23,625 bases of DNA from Hyphomicrobiales bacterium (GCA_021775835.1 JAJFHC010000173.1:1-23625); one strand, 5' to 3'. Numbered from the stretch's first letter, positions 7,979 through 15,971 are shown. Notes: generated by a model from the letters alone, not told the origin. Numbers and translations: made by a program.

Positions 7979-9748
7979 ATGCATTTGCGATCCTTCATCC
8001 TAGCCGTATCCATCGTCCAGATAGTCGCTGTAGCTGACCCAACATGGAGCGCTGAGATCCTCGGCTCCAACGAAGCGAATTCACACATCAGAGACGCTCG
8101 GGCCGGGTCGGTTCCGGGGGGCGTGACCGGTGTCGGAGACAAGCTCTTGCTGGCGCAGGCAAAAGTGCGAACGCGAAGCCGCGCTGAATTGCCGGACCTG
8201 ACGATCAGGCGTGTGTGGCTGGATCGTCAATGCAGAATCAACGTTCAAATCACGAACTCGGGCAAACGAGAGATCGCAAAACGCGCCCTGCGTCAAAGTA
8301 CGCTCAGTTTGCGGTATGGAAAGCAGCGCATTCCGATTTCCTTACGCAAGATCGATCCGAGACAGAGGCTATCAAGACCCGGCGCTTCGCTTTCGTTCCG
8401 AAGCAAAGTTAGATTGAAGAACAGGGCTGTGATTGTGGCCATTGTCGACAGCCGCAATACGATCAAGGAGGTCAGCGAACGCAATAATGTCTTCAAGCTC
8501 AAGGTCAGAAAATCCTGCATCGCAACGGCCGGCCGCAAGAGCACAACGGCACAAAAGTCACCTCGAACGGGACGGCCGCCCGACTTGCGCAGGCCTCAAC
8601 GTGTCGACAAGACAGGCAAGAAACCGTCAGGCAGAGGTCAAATCAAATTCACGACCAAGTCACTGAGACCGAACCTGGACGGCAAGAAACGGCGATTTGG
8701 TGAAAGACAAGTTGCAGCAAGTGCCCGACTGAGAATCAAGATTGCGAATGCAAACGCAAGGGCAAAGGCAAGGCGAGAATCCCAGATAAAGCCCGCCGTG
8801 GCGCTCAAGCGGTATCTTGCGCAAGGTCCTGTGCCGGGAGCCGCCGCACCGCGGACACCGGATGGGCCGCGGATCACGTCAAGCACGCCGGCGCCTGTAT
8901 CACCGGGCCACGAACTGCGTATCACAGGCCAGCAGTTCGGTTCCAGCGGTCGTGTGATGCTGGATTTTGCCGGGCTGTATTTGCAGCTGCCGACTGATAG
9001 TTGGAGCAACCGTCAAATCCGGCTCCGAATTCCGGTCGAGATACGCCCCTTTGTCGGCGAGGCTGCGCACGAGGCTCGATTGTGGGTACATGCCGACACC
9101 GGAGCAGCCACCAAGACATTGCAAATTGGACCGGACCGGCCGCGTATCCAGCGGGTCGGTCCCTCCGTCATTGAACCTGGTGTCGACATTACGATCGAGG
9201 GCGATCGTTTCCTCACCGAACAACCAGGCACAGTGGAGCTCGAATGCCTGGGTTATGAAACGTCACGTGGCACCGTTATTGAGTGGACACAAACGGTAGT
9301 TGGCGTTCGCTTCTTTCCCACTCCTGGCCGTTCGCTCAACCAGCAACGCTGCCAGATTGTCCTGAAGAACCATCTCGGCCATGAAGCGCGAAAAAGAGCC
9401 CGATTGACTGTCCAGCTGGATCGAGAGGAGATCCGCTATCACGTCAGGCCGCGTCTCCTTCTTGAACGACGTCGCGGTGAACCGGTTACGGCTGGCGATG
9501 AATTGAGCAACGGATGGGGCGTCCGGGGAACCCAGCTTTCATGGAGCGATGACGGTGTGGGGGTTTCGGTGAGCTGGGGCAGCCGGCCAACCCGGGGCGC
9601 CACCAATACACGAGCGCAGTTTGAGTTTGAGTGCAGAAGCGCGTATGGACCGATTCCGGGTTGTCCGCTCGGTAATCTTCCATCATTGCTTTTGTACACA
9701 GTGGAACTCGAAGGGCCATTGGGATTGCCGTATTTTGGCAGTCAATAA
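7979..9748 (+). CDS. Exported CARDB / IPT-TIG protein B (paralogue of protein A)
   Basis: This 589-residue predicted exported protein starts with a signal peptide (MHLRSFILAVSIVQIVAVAD..., cleavage near WSA-EI). Its CARDB-type domain occupies residues 71-180, exactly the same numbering as in protein A, and aligns without gaps with 74 of 110 identities by hand count, including Cys85 and Cys180. A basic, probably disordered linker follows (about 185-280). Then come two IPT/TIG-like immunoglobulin folds: ITSSTPAPVSPGHELRITGQ and, after GPDRPRIQRVGPSVIEPG, a second module. The start at 7979 has GGGGAGA at 7964-7970. It carries its own FNR-type box and probably its own promoter. The C-terminal part differs strongly from protein A, so the two may share a partner through CARDB but contact different targets. 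No biochemical role can be assigned. Confidence 0.82.
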   Translation: MHLRSFILAVSIVQIVAVADPTWSAEILGSNEANSHIRDARAGSVPGGVTGVGDKLLLAQAKVRTRSRAELPDLTIRRVWLDRQCRINVQITNSGKREIAKRALRQSTLSLRYGKQRIPISLRKIDPRQRLSRPGASLSFRSKVRLKNRAVIVAIVDSRNTIKEVSERNNVFKLKVRKSCIATAGRKSTTAQKSPRTGRPPDLRRPQRVDKTGKKPSGRGQIKFTTKSLRPNLDGKKRRFGERQVAASARLRIKIANANARAKARRESQIKPAVALKRYLAQGPVPGAAAPRTPDGPRITSSTPAPVSPGHELRITGQQFGSSGRVMLDFAGLYLQLPTDSWSNRQIRLRIPVEIRPFVGEAAHEARLWVHADTGAATKTLQIGPDRPRIQRVGPSVIEPGVDITIEGDRFLTEQPGTVELECLGYETSRGTVIEWTQTVVGVRFFPTPGRSLNQQRCQIVLKNHLGHEARKRARLTVQLDREEIRYHVRPRLLLERRRGEPVTAGDELSNGWGVRGTQLSWSDDGVGVSVSWGSRPTRGATNTRAQFEFECRSAYGPIPGCPLGNLPSLLLYTVELEGPLGLPYFGSQ

Positions 9749-9982
9749 CTGGCAACCGAATTCAGCATGGCGCCCGCCTAATTGATTATGCAGATCGCCA
9801 CCACGGTGCATTGTTCGCCATCTTGCTTATGCGACCCAGCAGTTGCACGATATACTACCGGTGTTGCGGCGCTTGCCGCAGATCGACATCGGCTTTCCCG
9901 CGTCCACGATTCAGCACTGACGTGCCGCATCGCGCACGGGAAACGGCGTTACGGAAGATAGATCGAGATCTGGTTCTGCAAA

Positions 9983-10447
9983 TCAAAGATGCGATTGCAG
10001 GTAGTTCTGCTCGCCGACTTTTTCCATCAGCGTCAGCTGGGTTTCCAGCCAGTCGATATGTTCTTCTTCGTCGCCGATCAACGTTTCGAACAGCTCCCGC
10101 GACACGGTGTCATTGACTTGATGGCAATACTGCGCGGCCTCGTTATACAGTGCATGCGCCTTGCGTTCTCCGGCCAGATCGCTTTCGTGCATTTCACGAA
10201 CAGTTTCCCCGATGCCGAGGGGATCCAGGTCCTGAAGATTGGGCAGGCCTTCCAGAAACAATACGCGCTGTATCAGCTTGTCGGCGTGGTGCATTTCCTC
10301 GATCGACTCGTCGTGGAGTTTTTTCGACAGTTTTTCGAACCCCCAGTCCTGGAGGATGCGCGAATGCAGGAAGTACTGATTTATCGACGTCAGTTCCAGT
10401 TTGAGCGCCTGATTGAGGTACTCGATGACTTTGGCATCGCCCTTCAT
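9983..10447 (-). CDS. bfr: Bacterioferritin
   Basis: This 154-residue bacterioferritin is predicted to form the 24-subunit cage that oxidises and stores iron in the cytosol. All di-iron ferroxidase ligands are present: Glu18, Glu51, His54, Glu94, Glu127 and His130. The haem-binding Met52 is also present. Length is normal for the family. The ATG at 10447 is preceded on the minus strand by GAGG at suitable spacing. It lies 60 bp downstream of bfd in the same direction, but has its own promoter with an iron control element in that gap. Storage and release functions are therefore paired but separately controllable. Confidence 0.97.
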   Translation of the reverse strand: MKGDAKVIEYLNQALKLELTSINQYFLHSRILQDWGFEKLSKKLHDESIEEMHHADKLIQRVLFLEGLPNLQDLDPLGIGETVREMHESDLAGERKAHALYNEAAQYCHQVNDTVSRELFETLIGDEEEHIDWLETQLTLMEKVGEQNYLQSHL

Positions 10448-10468
10448 GGTAAACCTCGATGTTTCTAG

Positions 10469-10511
10469 TTTGGAATCATTCTAATAATAGGGTGGGGCAA
10501 TGCCAAGTCAA
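10469..10511 (-). promoter_or_regulatory. bfr promoter with overlapping Irr-type iron control element
   Basis: On the minus strand TTGACT (10511-10506, overlapping the bfd stop) and TATTAT (10489-10484) form a promoter with a 16-nt spacer. Overlapping the -10 is ATTAGAATGATTCCAAA (10485-10469). It fits the inverted-repeat iron control element TTTAGAA-N3-TTCTAAA with a few mismatches. In alphaproteobacteria Irr represses bfr through such elements under low iron, and this position would block polymerase. Irr binding is an inference. Confidence 0.55.
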
Positions 10512-10696
10512 TGCCCGTCATCGACCAGCACGGTATTTTCCTCTTCGGCAAGGATTTCCTTGATCCGTTCCAGGCACCGGCCGCACTGAGGCTGGCAGCC
10601 GAGCAGCGCATAACAGTGTTGCGGCGACCCTTTGGCCTGCCGCGCGACGCCGCGAACTTGATGCTCACTCAATACATTGCACGAACAGATGATCAT
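10508..10696 (-). CDS. bfd: Bacterioferritin-associated ferredoxin
   Basis: This 62-residue [2Fe-2S] protein is predicted to dock on bacterioferritin and reduce its stored ferric iron so that it can be released. The four cluster ligands sit at the classical Bfd positions: Cys4 and Cys6 (CSC), and Cys38 and Cys41 (CGRC). Two further cysteines occur at 28 and 34. Length matches the family. It lies directly upstream of bfr on the same strand. The ATG at 10696 is fixed by the conserved MIICSCN start, although no strong ribosome-binding site precedes it. Confidence 0.95.
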   Translation of the reverse strand: MIICSCNVLSEHQVRGVARQAKGSPQHCYALLGCQPQCGRCLERIKEILAEEENTVLVDDGH

Positions 10697-10899
10697 GGTG
10701 ACAACCGGTCAGAAAACATGGGGACAATTATCGGCACCGGTGACGGCGTGTCAATTCCGACTGTCATCACATTATCCATCGCATTGTCGTCCTCCTTGCC
10801 GGTGCGCATGTGCGAAAGACAGGCGAGAAACGGTCGTTGGAACTTGGATCCGCCGCACGCGTGTTCGGTGTCGTCGGCAACTGTTTCTTCAGAAATCCG

Positions 10900-13767
10900 T
10901 CAGTCCGCAAGGACCCGTGTGGTCGGGAACGTGATCTGGACCAGCGTGCCCTCGTCCGGGGTGCTCTCGATCAGGAACTCTGCCTTGTTGGCCTCGGTCA
11001 GCGCCTTGGTCAGCGGTAGCCCGAGCCCGGTCCCGATCTGCTCCACCCGGCCCGGCCGCTGGATTTGCCGGAAGGGCTCGAGTGCGTGCTGAAGTTCGTC
11101 CGGGTCCATGCCGATGCCGGTGTCCTTGACCCGGATCTGGACCCGCCCGGCATCGTCCATCAAGGCGGACACGATCACCTGGCCGCCAGGGTCGGTGAAC
11201 TTGATCGCATTGGACAGCAGGTTGAGGATGATCTGGCGCATGCTGCGCTGATCGGCAACCACCGGTGGCAGGTCGGGGGCCACCGAGGATCGAATGATGA
11301 TCCGCTCACGATTGGCCTGCGGCTGCATGATGCCGTTGCTCTGGCTGATGATGTCCGACAGATTGACACTGGTAAAACTGAGTTCAAGCTTGCCGGCTTC
11401 AACTTTCGACAGATCCAGAAGATCGTTGATCAGGCTCAGCAGATGCTCGCCGCTGCTGTGAATGTCGTTGACGTAACCCTTGTAGCGGTCGTTGGCCAGG
11501 GGGCCGAATTTTTCCGTCGTCATGACTTCGGAAAACCCGATGATGGCATTGAGCGGTGTTCGCAGTTCATGGCTGATTTTGGCCAGGAATTCAGATTTCT
11601 GTGTGCTTGACCGCTCAGCCGTTTCCTTGGCCTTCTTGAGATCGGTTTCGGCCTTTTTCCACTGCGTGATGTCGCGCACCACAGCACAGAAACACACGCC
11701 ACTGACGGCGTTGTCATCCTCCGCCTTCATGCGGCCCAGGGTCAGGAACAGGGGAATTTCACCGCCGTTCTTTTCAACCGCAACCACCTCGCGGCCGTCA
11801 TTGAAAATGCTCGCCAGGCCGCTGTCTGCAAGGCTTGTCACATAGTCGCGCACCGCTTGAGCGGTATCCTCGGACATGAGGGTAGCAAATTCACGGCCGG
11901 CAACTTCGTCCTCATCATATCCGAATATCGCCTGTGCGCTGGTATTGACCGTGACGATGTGGCCGTGTGCGTCAAGCGTCACGATACCGTCTGTGGCCGT
12001 GTTCAGGATGGCTTCGAGTTCGGCCTCGCGCGGGCCCGACACCGGGAGCATCGGCTGTTCGGATAGGGCAATCTGAAGGGCCGGTTCGTCTTCCCAGTCG
12101 ACCACGGCAAGATCGGCCTGCAGGGTCTGCTTGCGGTCACCGTCGCTCGAGTTGCCGAGGGATACGGGCGATAGTGCGAGAACAGCATTATAATCTTCTT
12201 GCGCTGACATCAATGCTGCATCCAGCACATCGCCGCTTCCCTGTGCGCTCAACAGACTTGTGACGTCTTCAATGTTTTCAATGGCTGCTGCATCGGGATA
12301 GCCCAGAAGGACCGCGGCCCGGGTATTTGCAAAAAGAAGTTTCCTGTCGCGCACGATAATGAGGCCTGCGGGATACTCATTGAGAAAGCTGACGACCGCC
12401 GCGTGGGCATCGCCGTCCGTTGCCGTTTCGGCGGGAAGATCGTCTGCCGTTGAATCGGGGGCAGGGGTCTCGCCTGCGTCCTCGATGGGGTGTTCCGCTG
12501 CGGTCGCTTGTTCGTCGCGCCGTCGTTCCTGGGAAATGGCTTCGCCGATAGCCCTGAAAGTGCGCCGGTCCTCTTCGGTCAGGCCACCGCCGATTTCCGT
12601 TGCCTGCTGCGGCGTCTCCAAGGTGTCGTCTTCGGGTTGCGGTATGGAAGCTTGTTGCGTCTGTGTTTGTAAGGCAGGAATGGGAACGACCTCGGTCACT
12701 CCCTGCCTCACCGTGCCGATCCCTCTGTAGCCGGCAAACCCCGACAACCCGGTCACGGCCGGCGTTGCGCTCAGCATGATCGAGATTGTCCGACCCTCAT
12801 GTTTCCACTCGGTCAGGGTGCGCCACGCCTTACGGGCGTTGCAGGCGGCCTGGATCTGGCCCGTGCTATCCAGGGTAAATCGTGCAGCGACTTCCGACCA
12901 GGTCCGGCCCACGACCGCGGTCGTGGCGATTCCGCTGGCCTCTTCAAAGCCGTCGGACAGGCTGGACCACACAAGATTCTGGTCCAGCTCCCAGGTGAAA
13001 TCGGCAGCCGCGGCAACAAAGTCGGTCAGCCGCTGGTTGGATTCCATGAGGCTGAGTTCGTGCTGGCGACGCTCGGTCACGTCGTCGAAGACAATCGCGA
13101 TCGTGCCCGTGTCGCCGCCATGGTCGCCGCCCACGTGACGGGCGGTTATCCGGTGAACACGGATGCCCAGGCAGGTCTGAATGTTGCGAATTTCGCTGAC
13201 CATGCCCGCATCCACGGTACGTGCGATCAGATCGCCGGCATCTTCCCCGCTGCCCAAAAGACCGGCGAGGTCGGGCTCGGGCATGCCGTCTCCACGGGCT
13301 GCAACGATCTCCTTCGCGATTTCGTTGCTCGCCTGGAGAGCGCCGCGTGTATCGAACAGGATGACCGGCAAGGGCAGAAGATCGATGGATGCGTCAGTAC
13401 TTCCCGGGCCGGCCGCGCGCTGATCCGGGCTCTCGACGGTCATCAGGACGCCGTTGCGGCCGTCGGGTAAGCCGAAGAGCTGGCACCGGCAGCGCAACAT
13501 GTCTCGCCGGCCGCTGGAGGGAAAGCTGAAATCCTCCTCGATCGACGTGTTGTGTTTAAGGGATTTGGCCAGTTGAACCGCTCGGTCGACGCCGGGTTCG
13601 GCCGGATCGAAACGCCGGTCGAGAACGTCGAACAGGCTTTCGCCGCGCCAAAAACCGATTCCGGTATTGTTGGCCCACACGATCCGCCGTCGATCGGTAT
13701 CCCACAGCCAAGCAGGACGCGCGTCGGTCGCGAGGGCGTCAAGCAAAGACGTATTGTACAAACTCAC
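10900..13767 (-). CDS. Multi-PAS sensor histidine kinase, PdhS/DivJ/PleC-like
   Basis: This 955-residue kinase has no obvious membrane segment and is probably cytosolic. Several PAS-like modules occupy the N-terminal half (about 5-110, 125-235, 245-350). They are separated by an acidic Pro/Gln/Thr-rich linker (about 370-470) from two more (about 480-560 and 590-715). The HisKA box SHELRTPLNAIIGFSEVM carries the phosphorylated His733. The ATPase domain shows the N box NLLSNAIKF (about 849), DTGIGM (about 882) and GTGLGLPL (about 912). The wording of the catalytic core, notably ALEPFRQ and GLPLTKALTEANKAEF, resembles the PdhS/DivJ/PleC kinases that phosphorylate DivK/PleD in alphaproteobacterial cell-cycle and polarity control. 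The start codon is GTG, with AAAGGGA upstream. No response regulator is adjacent, as is usual for this family. The family is firm; the pathway is inferred. Confidence 0.88.
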   Translation of the reverse strand: MSLYNTSLLDALATDARPAWLWDTDRRRIVWANNTGIGFWRGESLFDVLDRRFDPAEPGVDRAVQLAKSLKHNTSIEEDFSFPSSGRRDMLRCRCQLFGLPDGRNGVLMTVESPDQRAAGPGSTDASIDLLPLPVILFDTRGALQASNEIAKEIVAARGDGMPEPDLAGLLGSGEDAGDLIARTVDAGMVSEIRNIQTCLGIRVHRITARHVGGDHGGDTGTIAIVFDDVTERRQHELSLMESNQRLTDFVAAAADFTWELDQNLVWSSLSDGFEEASGIATTAVVGRTWSEVAARFTLDSTGQIQAACNARKAWRTLTEWKHEGRTISIMLSATPAVTGLSGFAGYRGIGTVRQGVTEVVPIPALQTQTQQASIPQPEDDTLETPQQATEIGGGLTEEDRRTFRAIGEAISQERRRDEQATAAEHPIEDAGETPAPDSTADDLPAETATDGDAHAAVVSFLNEYPAGLIIVRDRKLLFANTRAAVLLGYPDAAAIENIEDVTSLLSAQGSGDVLDAALMSAQEDYNAVLALSPVSLGNSSDGDRKQTLQADLAVVDWEDEPALQIALSEQPMLPVSGPREAELEAILNTATDGIVTLDAHGHIVTVNTSAQAIFGYDEDEVAGREFATLMSEDTAQAVRDYVTSLADSGLASIFNDGREVVAVEKNGGEIPLFLTLGRMKAEDDNAVSGVCFCAVVRDITQWKKAETDLKKAKETAERSSTQKSEFLAKISHELRTPLNAIIGFSEVMTTEKFGPLANDRYKGYVNDIHSSGEHLLSLINDLLDLSKVEAGKLELSFTSVNLSDIISQSNGIMQPQANRERIIIRSSVAPDLPPVVADQRSMRQIILNLLSNAIKFTDPGGQVIVSALMDDAGRVQIRVKDTGIGMDPDELQHALEPFRQIQRPGRVEQIGTGLGLPLTKALTEANKAEFLIESTPDEGTLVQITFPTTRVLAD

Positions 13768-14023
13768 GGGCTACTATTCCCTTTTCCGAAACCAGTTCCC
13801 GCTGGTCGGATGTGTTATGTGGCCTCGTAAGAAATCCCAAATGTCGCTGCAAAATTGCGGCGGCAAATCCCCGCCAGGATCAACCGTTCCTTAATACTTT
13901 GTTTACATTACATCAAATGGACCTGTGTCGTCTACGTGCGTGACACATAATCCCTTCTATTCAAGGGCGCCGTGGCAAGGATGCCACGCTGTGGTCTTGC
14001 GCGAGGTCAGGCCCTGATCCGGT

Positions 14024-14293
14024 TCAACGTTTGTTCCGGTTTTTTGAAGGAGCCCCGGAATCGCCGGATTTGCCGCTCTTTTGTCCCGGTCGTGCCGATT
14101 TTTCGCCACCATGTTGCGCGGCAGCCCGGGTTGCCGCATCGATCAGTTCTTCGGCGATTTCATGAGCCTCCTCGGGCGTGAAGTCCATGGGCAGGTCAAT
14201 CCCATCGCCCGCGACGTAAATCCGCACCATGCCAAGATCGGTCGGGCCGATCTGCAATTCCGCAGAAAGGTCAGTCTGATTGTTGATGCCCAT
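14024..14293 (-). CDS. Small conserved alphaproteobacterial protein (DUF6324-like)
   Basis: This 89-residue protein has a compact N-terminal part (ELQIGPTDLGMVRIYVAGDG, then IDLPMDFTPEEAHEIAEELIDAA) that predicts beta strands and a helix. A hydrophilic Gly/Ser/Lys-rich tail follows (about 65-89). The IGPT-GMVRIYV-PMDF-PEEA pattern matches, from memory, a small alphaproteobacterial family labelled DUF6324; that name is tentative. The ATG at 14293 has GGAG about 11 nt upstream on the minus strand. It is divergent from the phasin gene and shares the 230-bp intergenic region with it. Function is unknown. Confidence 0.72.
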   Translation of the reverse strand: MGINNQTDLSAELQIGPTDLGMVRIYVAGDGIDLPMDFTPEEAHEIAEELIDAATRAAAQHGGEKSARPGQKSGKSGDSGAPSKNRNKR

Positions 14294-14386
14294 TTCGCTC
14301 GTTCTCCGATCCGGTTCGATACGCTGTGCTATGGCAAATGACAGGCATTATGGCAAGCCGAAGCCACAAAAACACATAAAATTTGC

Positions 14387-14433
14387 TGCGACGCAAAATT
14401 TATGTTGCAATGCACAATAACGTATCCTATATC
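14387..14433 (+). promoter_or_regulatory. Phasin promoter with two PhaR-type TGC-N3-GCA boxes
   Basis: Two boxes of the form TGC-N3-GCA occur: TGCGACGCA at 14387-14395 and TGCAATGCA at 14406-14414, 19 bp apart. PhaR, the PHB-responsive repressor of phasin genes, recognises such TGC-N3/4-GCA elements. The second box overlaps a -35 (TTGCAA, 14405-14410) followed after 17 nt by a -10 (TATATC, 14428-14433). This suggests that PhaR blocks polymerase until PHB granules titrate it away. Sites are read directly; PhaR binding is inferred. Confidence 0.6.
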
Positions 14434-14523
14434 AGGCTCACACAAATGATTTTCCCCGTGCCGAACCGAGATCGGCAACCCGATCCGGAACAAGCACAAC
14501 CCGAACGATAAGGAACCATTATC

Positions 14524-14967
14524 ATGACAAAAGCACAAGCCAAGACCAAGACCGAAGCCTTTGAAGTCCCCGCAGACATCCGCGAACTGGCAGAAAAGAG
14601 CGTTGACCAGGCACAGGTCGTATACGGCCAGTTCCGTGACGCCACCCAGGAAACCGTTGATCTCCTGGACGTCACTGCAACAGCCGTCAAGGACAGCGCT
14701 GCAACGCTGCAGCTCAAGGCCCTCGACATCGCCCAGGCGAACATGTTGGCCGGTTTCGATTTCGCCCGCAAGATCGCAACAGCGAAAGACTTCAAGGAAG
14801 TCGCTGATATGCAGGCCACTTTCGCCCGCACACAGATCTCCGCGCTGACCGAACAGACCACCGAACTGGGTGGCCTCGCCGCGAAGACCGCCGAAGCCGC
14901 TGCCAAGCCGATCAAGGACGGCATGACAAAGTCCTTCGACCAGGCAAAGACAGCGTTCAAGGTCTGA
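14524..14967 (+). CDS. phaP: Phasin family protein (polyhydroxyalkanoate granule-associated)
   Basis: This 147-residue phasin is predicted to coat polyhydroxybutyrate granules in the cytosol, limiting their coalescence and influencing granule number. It is almost entirely amphipathic helix, rich in Ala, Lys, Gln and Thr, and has no cysteine. The phasin_2-like core includes VDQAQVVYGQFRDATQETVD and QLKALDIAQANMLAGFDFAR. AAGGAACC lies just upstream of the ATG at 14524. Two PhaR-type boxes precede the gene and a strong intrinsic terminator follows 43 bp after the stop, so it is a single-gene transcript. Together with acetoacetyl-CoA synthetase it indicates that the host makes and recycles PHB. 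Confidence 0.92.
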   Translation: MTKAQAKTKTEAFEVPADIRELAEKSVDQAQVVYGQFRDATQETVDLLDVTATAVKDSAATLQLKALDIAQANMLAGFDFARKIATAKDFKEVADMQATFARTQISALTEQTTELGGLAAKTAEAAAKPIKDGMTKSFDQAKTAFKV

Positions 14968-15009
14968 ACCATAACGACAAAGGGTTCCTGCAAGTACTGG
15001 AAACCCGGA

Positions 15010-15037
15010 GAGGCCGCCTCGTGCGGCCTCTTTTTTT
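15010..15037 (+). terminator. Intrinsic terminator after the phasin gene
   Basis: A perfect 8-bp GC-rich stem, GAGGCCGC (15010-15017) and GCGGCCTC (15023-15030), closes a 5-nt loop. It is followed immediately by seven T residues (15031-15037). Confidence 0.93.
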
Positions 15038-15122
15038 ATGGCGCAAGACCTCAACGACAGGCTTGAAAAGCCCGTCCGATAAGCGTAGGTTGCGCCCGAA
15101 TTCGCGCTCCGACGCGCCGTGT

Positions 15123-15199
15123 GCCGCCTTAGCTCAGTAGGTTAGAGCGCTAGATTGTGGATCTAGAGGTCCCCCGTTCGAGCCGGGGAGGCGGTACCA
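15123..15199 (+). tRNA. tRNA-His (anticodon GTG), alphaproteobacterial type without G-1
   Basis: A full cloverleaf can be drawn. The acceptor GCCGCCT pairs with AGGCGGT through a G1-U72 wobble pair. The D arm is GCTC/GAGC, the anticodon stem CTAGA/TCTAG has the loop TTGTGGA (anticodon GTG), and the T arm is CCCCG-TTCGAGC-CGGGG. The discriminator base is A73 and CCA is encoded at 15197-15199. The base before position 1 is T, so the nearly universal G-1 of tRNA-His is not encoded. A73 with no G-1 is the known derived state of many alphaproteobacteria. Confidence 0.95.
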
Positions 15200-15596
15200 T
15201 TCTTTTCAAAGACTTAGTGAACTTTCCGTTTGACCAGTTTAGTCTTCGGGTTACAAAACGGCCTTGCTTTATCCAAAAATCGAGTTTCTTGTACTCCGAT
15301 AGCATAGTTCTCCATTTCCCAAATCCCACCTAATCACAACCCCACCCCGGTGGCACCCCCCTTCATCAATTAGGGTACCTCACCTGCTGTACATATTATT
15401 CCGCAGGCTTGGTGTGAGAAAATTCTGAAAAAAATTTACAAAAATATTTCGACCAAAACCAATCTATTGCAATCGTAATGGTGCCACTGAGCAGCAATGG
15501 CTCCGAACAGTTTTGCCGTGACGCCATCACTGGCCGTAAACAGGGCTTTCCTATTCAAAAGGCATAACCGATAACGGCAATCAGCAATCGCGGGTT
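15200..15596. other. 397-bp intergenic region 3' of tRNA-His
   Basis: Composition becomes AT-richer here, with an A/T-rich tract around 15419-15455. No supported gene was found. One minus-strand open frame at 15436-15627 has no recognisable domain and overlaps the end of the neighbouring short gene. Confidence 0.5.
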
Positions 15597-15791
15597 CTAT
15601 TTCCTGCCCCATATTGGTGCCCGCCATCCAGCATCAATAGCCTCACGTTCACTGCAAAACCACGTCTCTTTCTTGTCCAACGACACCTTTGTTCGAGAGT
15701 GCCAAGGAGACCATGGCGCGTGATAAATAGGCCCGCTCTTTGAGATGTTGCCTTTGATTGGGCACCCCTTCGGAGCTATTTGTTCCTCCAC
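15597..15791 (-). pseudogene. Short ORF with a nuclease-associated C-terminal 'sunset'-like domain, probable gene remnant
   Basis: The 64-residue frame contains a recognisable small domain: GCPIKGNIS, IYHAPWSPWHSRTKVSLDK, then WFCSEREAIDAGWRAP near the C terminus. I know this pattern as a C-terminal module on secreted or nuclease-like (SNase-type) bacterial proteins, sometimes labelled a sunset domain. Here the module is almost alone. The frame opens only seven codons upstream of the GTG at 15791, after a TAG at 15810-15812, and no N-terminal partner domain could be read in other frames. It is either a decayed remnant or a stand-alone small protein. It lies a few hundred bases from the tRNA, as fits a recombined region. 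Confidence 0.5.
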
Positions 15792-15971
15792 ATGCCATCG
15801 ACGGTCCCACTAAAAACACCATGACGCTCTCAACGATGTTTCGGCCAGCGGCCTGTCAGTTGTTTTGAGATTCGAATACAGCTGGGCTGTTACCCACAGT
15901 TTGGAAAATGCCTTCAGTTGATGCGATAGGTATCTGGATAATTATCACAGGCCTCAACTGGAACTGCGCCG

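Noticed and set aside
9865..9880. TGCGGC-GCTT-GCCGCA hairpin between CARDB protein B and bfr
   Set aside because: The stem is only 6 bp and no T tract follows on either strand, so it is not called a terminator.
12799..13470. 223-codon plus-strand frame opposite the histidine kinase
   Set aside because: It is an antisense shadow of well-supported PAS-coding sequence, without own domain or ribosome-binding site.
15436..15627. 63-codon minus-strand frame after tRNA-His
   Set aside because: It overlaps the end of the sunset-like ORF, lacks family features and lies in AT-rich non-coding-like sequence; not strong enough to call.
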